Source of the DNA: Blattabacterium cuenoti
GTDB lineage: Bacteria > Bacteroidota > Bacteroidia > Flavobacteriales > Blattabacteriaceae
Reading direction: 5' to 3'
DNA length: 64,000 nucleotides
NCBI RefSeq assembly: GCF_014251815.1
Contig: NZ_CP059202.1
Location: 124,001-188,000 of the forward strand
In this document: positions 47,645 through 56,620 of the stretch, in pieces
How the letters are laid out: each line of letters opens with the position of its first letter
Numbering within the stretch: the stretch's first letter is position 1
The notes under the pieces: model-generated
Databases searched by the model: none
What the model saw: only the letters and a program-made list of their open reading frames with translations
Told to the model about the DNA's origin: nothing
Program-made: the position numbers and the translations under genes

Positions 47645-48484
47645 TTATATCATCATAGAAATCAAATTATATATATTCTTTTTTAATTCTGTCCTAGAAG
47701 AAATTAAATCTATAAAACCATGATCCATCAAAAATTCTGCTGTTTGAAATCCTTTTGGAAGATCTTTTCCTATTATTTCTTTAATAACTCTAGGCCCAGC
47801 AAATCCAATCAGAGCACCTGGTTCAGCTATATTGATATCTCCCAGTAAAGAGTAAGAAGCTGTAACACCTCCCGTAGTTGGATCAGTTAAAACAGAAATA
47901 TAAGGAATTTTAGCATCACGTAATTGGGTCAATCTAGCTATAGTTTTAGCCATTTGCATTAATGAAAAAGAGGATTCCATTATTCTTGCTCCTCCGGATT
48001 TAGAAATTAAAATATATGGATATTTTTTATTTATACAATATTTGATAGCTCTAGATATTTTTTCCCCTACTACGGATCCCATTGATCCCCCTATAAATGA
48101 AAAATCCATACAAGATATCACAACATTTATAGTTTTAATTTTTCCAACTCCTGTTCTAATAGCATCATATAAATCTGTTTTTTTTCTTGCTTCTTGAATT
48201 CTGTCTGTATATTTTTTATAATCTTTCCATTTTATAGGATCTTTGCTCATTATTTTGACATTCATTTCTAAAAATTCACCGTTATCAAAAAGAATTTCAA
48301 AATATTCTTTACTATGAATCCTTACATGATATCCATCTTCTGGACTAACATAAGCGTTTTTTTTTAATTCTTCCGTATCTATAATTTTTCCACTAGGAGT
48401 CCTATACCAAATTCCTTTTGGAAAATCTTTTCTATCATCTATAGATGTTAAAATATTTTTTTTTTTTCTTAAAAACCAAGCCAT
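47645..48484 (-). CDS. accD: Acetyl-CoA carboxylase carboxyltransferase beta subunit, zinc-ribbon cysteines absent
   Basis: With AccA it moves the carboxyl group from biotin to acetyl-CoA. The 279-residue frame has the N-terminus [14 protein letters not shown] and a complete crotonase-fold core: [47 protein letters not shown] and [12 protein letters not shown]. The N-terminal zinc ribbon that in E. coli has two CxxC pairs is present in outline but without Cys: RTPSGKI stands for CPxCKxI and [11 protein letters not shown] for CPxCGYHxRI. I recall the same replacement in free-living flavobacteria, so this is probably ancestral. It lies 8 bp after fbaA on the same strand. Confidence 0.96.
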   Translation of the reverse strand: MAWFLRKKKNILTSIDDRKDFPKGIWYRTPSGKIIDTEELKKNAYVSPEDGYHVRIHSKEYFEILFDNGEFLEMNVKIMSKDPIKWKDYKKYTDRIQEARKKTDLYDAIRTGVGKIKTINVVISCMDFSFIGGSMGSVVGEKISRAIKYCINKKYPYILISKSGGARIMESSFSLMQMAKTIARLTQLRDAKIPYISVLTDPTTGGVTASYSLLGDINIAEPGALIGFAGPRVIKEIIGKDLPKGFQTAEFLMDHGFIDLISSRTELKKNIYNLISMMI

Positions 48485-48492
48485 GGTCGTTT

Positions 48493-49560
48493 TTATAAAG
48501 TATTAATATTATTCATGAATTCGAAATATTTTTTTAAAGTTCTTTTAAAAGATTCCTCTCCTTTTCTTAACCATACTCTAGGATCATAATATTTTTTATT
48601 AGGAATATGTTCCCCTTTTGGGTTCCCTATTTGTTTTTTTAAATATTCCTTATTTTTATTCATATAATCTCGCACGCCACAAGTAAAAGCATATTGTAAG
48701 TCTGTGTCTATATTCATTTTCACAACTCCATAGCTAATTGCTTTTTGTATTTCTTTTACTGAAGATCCTGATCCGCCATGAAACACTAAAGAAACAGGTT
48801 TTATATTAGTATTAAATTTTTTTTGTATGTATTCTTGTGTGTTTTTTAAAATTTCAGTACGAAGGATGACATTTCCAGGTCTATAAACTCCATGTACATT
48901 TCCAAAAGAAGCTGCTATAATAAAATTATCACTAATTTTTATCAATCTTTCATAGGCATAAGCAACCTCTTCTGGTTGAGTATAAAGTTTATTGTTTTCT
49001 ATATTTGAATTATCTATACCGTCTTCTTCTCCTCCAGTTACACCCAGCTCTATTTCAATAGTCATTTGACTTTTATTCATTCTATCAAAATATTGCTCAC
49101 AAATATTAATATTATCTTTTAAAGATTCTTGAGAAAGATCTAACATATGTGAGCTAAATAACGTTTTTCCAAAACGTTTATAATATCTTTCATTAGCTTC
49201 TATTAATCCATCTATCCATGGAAGATGAGATTTAGAACAATGATCTGTATGCAGAAGAACCGTCGTTTTATAATATGAGGCTAATTCATGAACATGCATC
49301 GCACAAGCTATTGCTCCTTGAATTGCTGCTTTTTGGTTATCATTACATAATCCTTTTCCGGCATTGAAAACAGCTCCTCCATTAGATAATTGAATAATAA
49401 CAGGAGAATTTACTTCTGCAGCGGTTTCCATTACAGAATTCATTGTATTAGATCCAATAATGTTCACAGCAGGTATGGAAAACATGTTTTCCTTAGCGTA
49501 TTCGAATATTTCTTTCACAAGATTCCCAGTAGCTACTCCAAAAGGAAATTTTTTATACAT
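48493..49560 (-). CDS. fbaA: Fructose-bisphosphate aldolase class II
   Basis: This zinc aldolase interconverts fructose-1,6-bisphosphate and the triose phosphates. The 355-residue frame has the zinc site [16 protein letters not shown] (near residue 105), [32 protein letters not shown] with a second zinc His, VFHGGSGSS with a third, and [20 protein letters not shown] for phosphate binding. This is the E. coli FbaA-type length. It is followed by accD after 8 bp. With fbp it supports gluconeogenesis. Confidence 0.97.
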   Translation of the reverse strand: MYKKFPFGVATGNLVKEIFEYAKENMFSIPAVNIIGSNTMNSVMETAAEVNSPVIIQLSNGGAVFNAGKGLCNDNQKAAIQGAIACAMHVHELASYYKTTVLLHTDHCSKSHLPWIDGLIEANERYYKRFGKTLFSSHMLDLSQESLKDNINICEQYFDRMNKSQMTIEIELGVTGGEEDGIDNSNIENNKLYTQPEEVAYAYERLIKISDNFIIAASFGNVHGVYRPGNVILRTEILKNTQEYIQKKFNTNIKPVSLVFHGGSGSSVKEIQKAISYGVVKMNIDTDLQYAFTCGVRDYMNKNKEYLKKQIGNPKGEHIPNKKYYDPRVWLRKGEESFKRTLKKYFEFMNNINTL

Positions 49561-49643
49561 GTGTTTAAAATTTGTTTTAATTAAAAAAGTATTTTTTTTA
49601 TCTTTTTTAAAATATATGAAAAAATTTTCATAATTAATTTAAT

Positions 49644-52220
49644 ATGTTAATTATCCCATCTACACTAAAAATATACAACGCTTCAGCAGGTTCAGGAAAA
49701 ACGACTTTTTTGGTAATTAATTATCTTTATGTTTTATTAAAAAGCCCTTATCCTGATGAGTTTAAAAAAGTTTTAGTTTTGACTTTCACCAAAAAGGCTT
49801 CTGAAGAAATGAAAAATCGCATTTTACAGTGCATTAAAGAATTTTCAAATAAAAAAATCAGAAAAGAATACCATTTTTTGTTCTATTATATAAAAAAAAA
49901 ATTAAGCTTAACAAAGCATCAATTGTATCAGCGATCTGAAAAAATATTATTTTCCATATTACATGATTTCTATTGTTTTTCTAGAAACATAAGTACAATA
50001 GATAAATTTACTTATAATATTATAAAATCTTTTTCCTCAGAAAGAAAAGTAAATTTGGAAATGGATATAGATCAATTTTTATCAAAAGTTGTAGAAAATA
50101 TATTATACAGATTAAATAATTCTGAAAAATGGTCAAATATTTTAATTCAATCTTCTTTAGAAAAACTAAAAAAAGGAAAAAACTGGGACTTAAGAAAAGA
50201 GTTATTAAAAATAGCTCATATAATGGTTGAAGAAAATAATTTTTTTTATGTAAAAAAAATTATGAATTCTTCTTTGGAAGATTTCATGCAATTAAAAAAT
50301 ATACTAATAAAAAGAACTAAAATATTTGAAAAAATATGCAAAAAAAAAGGAGAAGAATTTTTTGAACTTTTGAAAAAAAGTTCAATTCAAAAACATTCAT
50401 TTATTCATTTAGATTTACCAAGATTATTTGAAAAATTTAAAAACGGGAATATATTTTTGAATCCTTTTAATAAACGTATTAAAAAATACGTTAAAAAGGG
50501 AGTCTTTTACTCTAAATTTTTTTCTGATGGAAATCAAAAAACACTAATCGAAAAAAATATAAAAAAAATAATTTTTTTATACGAAAAAACAAAATACATA
50601 TATGAAAAAAATATATGCGACTATCTTTTGGACAAACTTTTTTTAAAAAACATAAACATATTATCAATAATACATGAAATAGAAAAAGAATTACATTCTG
50701 TAAAAAATGAAAAAAAAATTATTCTAAATACAGAATTAAATAAAATTCTTTATGAAAAAATTATTAAAGGAACATTTCCAAAAATATATGAAAAAATAGG
50801 CATGCAATATAAATATTATTTTATAGATGAATTTCAAGACATTTCATTTTTACAATGGCAAAATATTAGAATATTAGTTGAAAACGCATTATCAGAAAAT
50901 GGATCAGCTATGATAGTAGGAGATCCGAAACAATCAATATATAGATGGCGCGGTGGTGATGCTAAACAGTTTATAAATTTAATACAATCTAAATCAATTT
51001 GTTATAAAAAAAATATAGAAACTATAGAAAATAATTTCCGTAGTTATAAAGAAATTGTAAAATTTAACAATTTATTTTATCAATCTATATCTAAAATATT
51101 CAATTCTACTATTTACCAAGATATATATAAAAATTACCAACAAAAAATACAGAAAAAATCTGGTGGATATGTAGAAATAAATTTTCTGAATGATTCTAAT
51201 AATAATTACAAAGAACATGTTTATTCAAATGTAAAAAATAAAATAGAAAAATTATTAAAAAAAAAATATACATTATCAGATATTGCCATTTTAGTTAGAA
51301 CTAATGAAGAAGGTCATTTTTTGTCTGAACAATTAGTAAGAGACGGTCTCCCTGTGAATACTTCTGTTTCTTTATTAATTAAAAATCATTTGGAAATACA
51401 AATTATCATAAATTTTTTTTACATTGTAGCTTATCCTCATTGTTATCAAAAGAGAGTTGTTTTAATTCTTTTATTAAAAAAATTCATTCGTACTAATAAA
51501 ACTAATAAAAATGATCATGATTTCATTATGAAAATACTTTTTTTACCTTTAAATGCATTTATCAAAAAGATTATGTTGAAAAATTCATTAACATTAAACA
51601 AATTATATAATAAATCTATATATAATATTTCAGAAGAAATCATTGAATCTTTTGGACTATTAAATAAACAAAATTCTACATATATCTATTCTTTTTTGGA
51701 TTTTGTTTATAGATCTATGAAAAAGGTGGGGAATTCTATTACGGGGTTCTTAGATTATTGGGAATTCAAAAAAGAAAAAGAAAGTGTTGTGATTTCGGAT
51801 CACATTAATGCTGTTCGTATTATGACTATTCATAAATCTAAAGGATTGCAATTTCCTGTGGTACTTATTCCTTTCACAGATTGGAGTATTTATTCTTATA
51901 AAAATAAAGAGGAAGTTTGGATAGATGTAAATCCTCGTTTCTATAATGGATTAAATACTATTTATTTGGAAATAGAAACTTATTTTAAACATATTAAGCA
52001 TGATAATAATATTCGTAATTTTTATGAAAATTATCTATCAAATATAATGTTTGATAATATCAATTTATTATATGTAGCAACCACACGTCCTATTGAACAA
52101 CTTATTTTATTTTCAAAACTTAAAAATAATCAATCTATATCATTTTATATTAAAAATTTTTTATGTAAAAAAAGAATGTGGAATGAAAAAAAACATAAAT
52201 ATATTTTCGGAAAAGAATAA
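49644..52220 (+). CDS. UvrD/AddA-like helicase lacking the C-terminal nuclease domain
   Basis: An 858-residue superfamily 1A helicase. Motifs in order: Walker A in YNASAGSGKTTFLV (residue 10 onward), LTFTKKASEEMKNRI (Ia), FIDEFQDISFLQW (II, near residue 395), VGDPKQSIYRWRGGDA (III), NFRSYKEIV (IV), IMTIHKSKGLQFPVVLIPF (V) and LLYVATTRPIEQLIL (VI). The first motif, NASAGSGKT, and the long insertions resemble AddA/RecB-type helicases of Bacteroidota. These usually continue for another 150-200 residues into a PD-(D/E)xK nuclease. The frame here ends about 25 residues after motif VI, so the nuclease part is missing. No AddB/RecC partner is adjacent. It may act as a helicase only. Confidence 0.85.
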   Translation: MLIIPSTLKIYNASAGSGKTTFLVINYLYVLLKSPYPDEFKKVLVLTFTKKASEEMKNRILQCIKEFSNKKIRKEYHFLFYYIKKKLSLTKHQLYQRSEKILFSILHDFYCFSRNISTIDKFTYNIIKSFSSERKVNLEMDIDQFLSKVVENILYRLNNSEKWSNILIQSSLEKLKKGKNWDLRKELLKIAHIMVEENNFFYVKKIMNSSLEDFMQLKNILIKRTKIFEKICKKKGEEFFELLKKSSIQKHSFIHLDLPRLFEKFKNGNIFLNPFNKRIKKYVKKGVFYSKFFSDGNQKTLIEKNIKKIIFLYEKTKYIYEKNICDYLLDKLFLKNINILSIIHEIEKELHSVKNEKKIILNTELNKILYEKIIKGTFPKIYEKIGMQYKYYFIDEFQDISFLQWQNIRILVENALSENGSAMIVGDPKQSIYRWRGGDAKQFINLIQSKSICYKKNIETIENNFRSYKEIVKFNNLFYQSISKIFNSTIYQDIYKNYQQKIQKKSGGYVEINFLNDSNNNYKEHVYSNVKNKIEKLLKKKYTLSDIAILVRTNEEGHFLSEQLVRDGLPVNTSVSLLIKNHLEIQIIINFFYIVAYPHCYQKRVVLILLLKKFIRTNKTNKNDHDFIMKILFLPLNAFIKKIMLKNSLTLNKLYNKSIYNISEEIIESFGLLNKQNSTYIYSFLDFVYRSMKKVGNSITGFLDYWEFKKEKESVVISDHINAVRIMTIHKSKGLQFPVVLIPFTDWSIYSYKNKEEVWIDVNPRFYNGLNTIYLEIETYFKHIKHDNNIRNFYENYLSNIMFDNINLLYVATTRPIEQLILFSKLKNNQSISFYIKNFLCKKRMWNEKKHKYIFGKE

Positions 52221-52233
52221 AAAAACTCTTAGT

Positions 52234-53088
52234 TTATTTAACATGTTTTTCTGCATGATAAGAAGATCTAACTAATGGCCCACTTTCTACATATTTAAAT
52301 CCCATTTTTAATCCTACTTTTTTCAATTCTTTGAATTGTTCTGGTAAAACAAAAAAATGAACGGGATAATGCTTCAAGGAAGGTTGCAAATATTGCCCCA
52401 TTGTCAGAATATCTACTTTAGATTTTCTGATATCTTTCATCGTTTCTATGATTTCTTCTTTTCTTTCCCCTAATCCTAACATAATTCCTGTTTTTGTCCG
52501 TATATTTTTGTCCTTTTCTTTTATATATCGTAAAACTTCAAGACTACGATCATATTTAGCTTGAACACGAATTTTTTTTGTTAATCTAGAAACCGTTTCC
52601 ACATTATGAGAAATAACTTCTGGTTTAATCCCAATTATTTTATCTATTATTTTTTTTTCTCCTTTAAAATCGGGGATTAAAGCTTCTATTGTAATATTTG
52701 GATTAAAATCCCGTATTTTTTGTATAGTAAGAATCCAAATATCGGACCCCATATCCTGTAAATCATCTCTATTCACAGAAGTCAGTACAGCATGTTTTAT
52801 TTTTAATATTTTTATAGATTTTGCTACCTTTTCTGGTTCTTTCCAGTCTATTTCATTAGGCCGTCCTGTTTTTACACCACAAAACCTACAAGATCTAGTA
52901 CAAACATTTCCCAATATCATAAAAGTAGCGACCCCCTTATCCCAGCATTCTCCTATATTGGGGCAACTTCCACTCTGACAAATTGTATTCAATTTGTGCA
53001 AAGAAACTAACTTTTGTAATTCATGATAATTTTTACTCATTGGTAATTTTACTTTTATCCATTTTGGTTTTTTTTTAACGACATTCAT
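52234..53088 (-). CDS. lipA: Lipoyl synthase
   Basis: This radical SAM enzyme inserts sulfur into octanoyl groups on dehydrogenase subunits. The 284-residue frame has the auxiliary cluster motif CQSGSCPNIGECW (near residue 37), the radical SAM CxxxCxxC in CTRSCRFCGVKTG, TSVNRDDLQDMGS, and the end RSSYHAEKHV with the Arg-Ser-Ser-Tyr motif and its cluster-ligand Ser. Length is normal. It is convergent with the helicase and divergent from the Nif3-like gene. Confidence 0.97.
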   Translation of the reverse strand: MNVVKKKPKWIKVKLPMSKNYHELQKLVSLHKLNTICQSGSCPNIGECWDKGVATFMILGNVCTRSCRFCGVKTGRPNEIDWKEPEKVAKSIKILKIKHAVLTSVNRDDLQDMGSDIWILTIQKIRDFNPNITIEALIPDFKGEKKIIDKIIGIKPEVISHNVETVSRLTKKIRVQAKYDRSLEVLRYIKEKDKNIRTKTGIMLGLGERKEEIIETMKDIRKSKVDILTMGQYLQPSLKHYPVHFFVLPEQFKELKKVGLKMGFKYVESGPLVRSSYHAEKHVK

Positions 53089-53101
53089 GTTTTTTTTAAT
53101 T

Positions 53102-53131
53102 TTTGTTATTATACTTTTTTTGATAAATTTG
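53102..53131 (+). promoter_or_regulatory. Bacteroidota-type promoter of the Nif3-like operon
   Basis: TTTG (53102-53105) and TAAATTTG (53124-53131) are separated by 18 bases. Both match the Bacteroidota -33/-7 consensus (TTTG, about 19 bp, TAnnTTTG). The -7 ends 25 bp before the ATG at 53157. It is the best promoter match I found in the window. Confidence 0.6.
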
Positions 53132-53156
53132 TAAAAATGGGTATTTTTTTGTTTAT

Positions 53157-54260
53157 ATGGAAGTGTTTGTTAGAGATATAGCTAATGTATTAGAAAATAT
53201 AGCGCCTCTAGAATATGCAGATTCTTATGATAACGTTGGATTAATAGTAGGATCATTTTATAAAAGAGTAAAAAATGTATTGATTACTTTAGATCTCACT
53301 GAAAAAGTTTTATATGAATCTATAAAAAAGAAATGCGATTTAATAATTTCTTTTCATCCTGTCATTTTTAAACCCATTAAGAATATAACTGGAAAAACAT
53401 TTTCAGAAAGAGTCATAATTCATGCATTAAAAAATGACATATCTATTTATGTAATTCATACAAATTTAGATGTTGTATGGGAAGGGACTTCTTCTTATAT
53501 ATCTAAATTACTACAAATTAACAGAGAAAAAGTTCTTTTTCCAAAAAAAGGAAGCATTAAAAAATTAACCACATATGTACCAGTTAATTATGAAAAAAAA
53601 GTAAGAAATGCTTTATTTGAAGCAGGAGCTGGAAATATTTCTAACTATAGTCATTGTAGTTATAACTTTGATGGATTTGGAAGTTACATGGGAAACGAAA
53701 AAACTAAACCTTTTATTGGAAAAAAAGGAGTTTTTCATATGGAAAAAGAAATTTGTATTAATGTTATTTTTCCTGATTCTAAATTAGATAGAATAAAAAA
53801 TGCATTATTTAAAAATCATCCTTATGAAGAAGTCGCTTATGAAATTTATAATATTGAAAATATAAATCCTTATATAGGAATAGGTTTTATAGGAAATATT
53901 CTGAAAAAAATGAATGAGTATGATTTTCTTCTTTTTATAAAAAAAAAAATGAATGTTCCTTGCATACGACATTCTGATTTTACAGGAAAGAAAATTAAAA
54001 AAATAGCTATGATCACAGGTTCAGGACGTTTTGGTATAGAAACTGCAGTAAAAGAAGAAGCTGATGTTTTTATATCTTCTGATTTGAAATATCATGATTT
54101 TTTTAAATGTGAAAAAAAAATATTAATTGTAGATATTGGACATTATGAATCTGAAAAGTTCACTAAAAATTTAGTGAAATCTTTTATAGACAAAAATTTT
54201 ACATCAATTTATGTTTATGAATCCGAAGTTCATACTAATCCAGTTAAATATTTTTATTGA
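53157..54260 (+). CDS. Nif3-like dinuclear metal centre protein
   Basis: A 367-residue member of the Nif3/YbgI family (hexameric, two metal ions per subunit, function still uncertain). The start is VRDIANVLENIAPLEYADSYDNVGL. The metal-binding region reads ISFHPVIFKPIKNITGK, with FHP where many members have HHP, and VIHTNLDVV. The C-terminal part has MITGSGRFGIETA, DVFISSDLKYHDFF and DIGHYESE with the last His and Glu ligands. A PII-like insert lies about residues 135-240, as usual in longer members. An in-frame A11 run (53939-53949) encodes KKK without breaking the gene. It is 3 bp before the coiled-coil gene. Confidence 0.92.
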   Translation: MEVFVRDIANVLENIAPLEYADSYDNVGLIVGSFYKRVKNVLITLDLTEKVLYESIKKKCDLIISFHPVIFKPIKNITGKTFSERVIIHALKNDISIYVIHTNLDVVWEGTSSYISKLLQINREKVLFPKKGSIKKLTTYVPVNYEKKVRNALFEAGAGNISNYSHCSYNFDGFGSYMGNEKTKPFIGKKGVFHMEKEICINVIFPDSKLDRIKNALFKNHPYEEVAYEIYNIENINPYIGIGFIGNILKKMNEYDFLLFIKKKMNVPCIRHSDFTGKKIKKIAMITGSGRFGIETAVKEEADVFISSDLKYHDFFKCEKKILIVDIGHYESEKFTKNLVKSFIDKNFTSIYVYESEVHTNPVKYFY

Positions 54261-54263
54261 TTT

Positions 54264-55064
54264 ATGGTAGATAATAATAAAATAATACAAGAAGCAATCA
54301 CTGTAGTAGATAAATTGAGAGTATTATACAATCTTCAGTTAATAGATTTTCGAATGGATGAAATACGAAAATTTCGCAATAATATTCCTGTAGAAATCAA
54401 AAATTTAGAAGAAGAACTATACCAAGTAAAAAAAATGTTAGAATATCATCATAATGATGTTCTTTATATAAAAGAAAATATAAACAAACAAAATCAAAAT
54501 ATTAAGTCTTCAGAAATTTTGATCAATAAATATGAAAAACAAAAAGATGATATCAAAAATCATAAAGAATTATATTCTATAGATAAAGAGATTGATTATC
54601 AAAAATTAGAAATTCAATTGTCTAAAAAAAGAATTCAAGAATTGAATGTTCAAATTTATAAAGAGGAAGAGGTCATAAAAAAAAAAGAATATTTATTAAA
54701 AAATAAAGAAGAGCACCTTTTTCACAAAAAAAAAGAATTAAAGAATATTCTTTTAGAAAACGAAAAAGAAGAAAAAATTTTATTAGAAAAATTTTTATGT
54801 TTTTCTAAAAAAATAGATAATAGTTTATTAAAAACTTATAAGAGAATCAGGAATGGAGTTAAAAATGGAGTAGCTGTTGCTCCAGTACAAAGGGGGGCTC
54901 CGTTGGGTTCTTATTTAGCAATCACTCCTCAAAAATATTCTGAATTAATACAGCGGAATAAACTTTTAATAGATGAACATAGTGGAAGGATATTAATAGA
55001 TGCAGAATTGGCTGAGGAAGAAAAGAAAAAATCTTTTGTTTTTTGTTCTAAAAAAAAATTATAA
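54264..55064 (+). CDS. Coiled-coil protein of the C4-type zinc-ribbon family, ribbon cysteines absent
   Basis: A 266-residue, Lys/Glu-rich protein that is mostly a long coiled coil (about residues 25-190), followed by a compact C-terminal end. The family normally closes with two CxxC pairs (GxCxGCxxxxPPQ and VCExCGRILV). Here the end reads RGAPLGSYLAITPQ and IDEHSGRILID, so the shape is conserved but no Cys remains. The gene follows the Nif3-like gene directly, as in many Bacteroidota. The function is unknown; related proteins have been linked to rRNA or ribosome maintenance, which I cannot test. Confidence 0.85.
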   Translation: MVDNNKIIQEAITVVDKLRVLYNLQLIDFRMDEIRKFRNNIPVEIKNLEEELYQVKKMLEYHHNDVLYIKENINKQNQNIKSSEILINKYEKQKDDIKNHKELYSIDKEIDYQKLEIQLSKKRIQELNVQIYKEEEVIKKKEYLLKNKEEHLFHKKKELKNILLENEKEEKILLEKFLCFSKKIDNSLLKTYKRIRNGVKNGVAVAPVQRGAPLGSYLAITPQKYSELIQRNKLLIDEHSGRILIDAELAEEEKKKSFVFCSKKKL

Positions 55065-55067
55065 ATC

Positions 55068-55622
55068 ATGGTACGAACTTATTCTTCTAATAAAATTAAA
55101 ATTCAAATTCAAGATTTTGAATTATTAGAAGTTTCTTCAGGAAAGAAGAAATTTTTAAAAGATTACTTTTCAAGTAAAGCAACTGTAATAATGTTTATTT
55201 GTAATCATTGTCCGTACGTTAAACATATTAACACAGAATTAATTCGTTTGTCTAACGATTTTTTACCGAAAAAGATTTCATTTATAGCAATAAATTCTAA
55301 TGATGACGAAAAATATCCGGAAGATTCTCCAGAAAATATGAAAAAAGTACATCAAAAATTAGGTTACCCTTTCCCTTATTTTTTTGATGAAACACAAAAA
55401 GTCGCTAAATATTATTGTGTAAAATGTACTCCTGAATTTTTTATTTTTTCTGGAAAAGGGAATTTATGTTATCATGGTCAATTAGATGATTCTAGACCTG
55501 GAAACAATATTCCTGTTACAGGTTTCGATGTGAGAAATGTATTACAAAATATTTTGAATGGAAAAGAAATATATACAACAGGAAAATTAAGTTCTGGGTG
55601 TTCCATTAAATGGAAAACATAA
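55068..55622 (+). CDS. Thioredoxin-fold peroxiredoxin-like protein
   Basis: A 184-residue redoxin of the AhpC/TSA-like group. It has a CxxC active site in FICNHCPYVKHINTEL (Cys near residues 46 and 49), the conserved FIAINSNDDEKYPEDSPENM, KLGYPFPYFFDETQKVAKYY, the cis-Pro region CTPEFFIF and GQLDDSRPGNNIPVTG. These match the family with CNHCPYV that is widespread in Bacteroidota; the substrate is unknown. No signal peptide is seen. It is the third gene of the 53.1-55.6 kb operon. The stop overlaps the end of the convergent DHH gene by 17 bp. Confidence 0.9.
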   Translation: MVRTYSSNKIKIQIQDFELLEVSSGKKKFLKDYFSSKATVIMFICNHCPYVKHINTELIRLSNDFLPKKISFIAINSNDDEKYPEDSPENMKKVHQKLGYPFPYFFDETQKVAKYYCVKCTPEFFIFSGKGNLCYHGQLDDSRPGNNIPVTGFDVRNVLQNILNGKEIYTTGKLSSGCSIKWKT

Positions 55623-56613
55623 GATTTTCATAATAATTTGGAATTATATTTAAAAAATATTCTATAGCTTCAGATAAACTTTTTTCTGATATTCCTCCTG
55701 CTGCATTTTTGTGGCCTCCTCCACAAAAATGTTTTCTAGCAAATAGATTCACATCAAAATTTCCTTTAGAGCGAAAGGAAATTTTGATGTGATGTTTTTC
55801 TTTTTCTTCAAAAAAGAAAACGGAAAAAACAATATTTTTAATACCTAATCCATAAGTAGGAATCCCTTCTGTATCTCCCTGTCTATATAAATTTTGATTT
55901 ACATCAGAAGCTTGAATGCTTGTGTAAACTGTTCTATATTTTTGTATGACTTTTAATTTTTTTAAGGCTTTAGATAACAATTTTAATCTACTTTCATTGT
56001 ATTTTTCTTGTAAATGATTATAAATATAATCTATGTTAATTCCTTTCTCTATTAATTTTCCGGCAATAAAATGAGTTTCTGAAGTTACAGAAGGAAAACG
56101 AAAAAATCCTGTATCAGTCATTAATCCTACGTATAAACATGTAGCTATTTCTTGATCTATTTTATCTAAATTATTCATATTGGATATGAATCGAAAGACT
56201 AAAATACTGGTAGCTGATACTGTAGGATCTGAAAACATAAAATCGAAATAAAATGGAAAAGGATGGTGATCAATTAGTACTTTTTTTGCCTTCGAATATG
56301 AAAAAAAATCTTTTATATTATTGATTCTTGATAAATTGTTGAAATCTATAAAAAAGACATAATCAGAGTTTACAATTTTTCTTTTTACTAAAGATTCTGT
56401 ATGTTTAGAAAACACAAGAATATCCTTGCTTCCAGGAAGCCATTGAAAAGATTCAGAATATTCTGTTGGAGATATTAAATCTACATCATGTTTTAACTTT
56501 CTGAAATAAAATAAAAGAGCTAAAGAAGACCCTAAAGCGTCTCCGTCTGGTTTATTATGAGGTAATAGAACAATTTTTTTTTTATTTATTCCATTTATAT
56601 TAGAGAATAACAT
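55606..56613 (-). CDS. DHH/DHHA1 family phosphoesterase (NrnA-like)
   Basis: A 335-residue member of the bifunctional oligoribonuclease/pAp phosphatase group. It has an N-terminal DHH domain with LLPHNKPDGDALGSSLAL (metal Asp), FIDFNNLSRI, the DHH motif itself in VLIDHHPFPF, and ATCLYVGLMTDTGFFRF. The C-terminal DHHA1 domain ends with HCFCGGGHKNAAGG-like FARKHFCGGGHKNAAGG (read in parts). It would degrade short RNA oligomers or recycle pAp. The reading frame contains a perfect 19-bp inverted repeat (55749-55792). It is 8 bp after cca on the same strand. Confidence 0.9.
   Translation of the reverse strand: MLFSNINGINKKKIVLLPHNKPDGDALGSSLALLFYFRKLKHDVDLISPTEYSESFQWLPGSKDILVFSKHTESLVKRKIVNSDYVFFIDFNNLSRINNIKDFFSYSKAKKVLIDHHPFPFYFDFMFSDPTVSATSILVFRFISNMNNLDKIDQEIATCLYVGLMTDTGFFRFPSVTSETHFIAGKLIEKGINIDYIYNHLQEKYNESRLKLLSKALKKLKVIQKYRTVYTSIQASDVNQNLYRQGDTEGIPTYGLGIKNIVFSVFFFEEKEKHHIKISFRSKGNFDVNLFARKHFCGGGHKNAAGGISEKSLSEAIEYFLNIIPNYYENLMFSI
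55749..55792 (+). terminator. Perfect 19-bp inverted repeat; possible terminator of the plus-strand operon
   Basis: The left arm (55749-55767) begins TCACATCAAAATTTC and the right arm (55774-55792) is its exact reverse complement, with a 6-base loop AGAGCG. On the plus strand it is followed by TGTTTTTCTTTTTCTT, so RNA from the 53.1-55.6 kb operon would end in a strong hairpin plus U-rich tail about 130-170 nt after the thioredoxin-like stop. It lies inside the convergent DHH gene, where it encodes ISFRSKGNFDVN. The terminator role is inference; the repeat is directly visible. Confidence 0.55.
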
Positions 56614-56620
56614 ACATATA

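Noticed and set aside
49615..49632. TATGAAAA-AA-TTTTCATA inverted repeat before the helicase gene
   Set aside because: Short, wholly AT-rich; expected by chance in this base composition.
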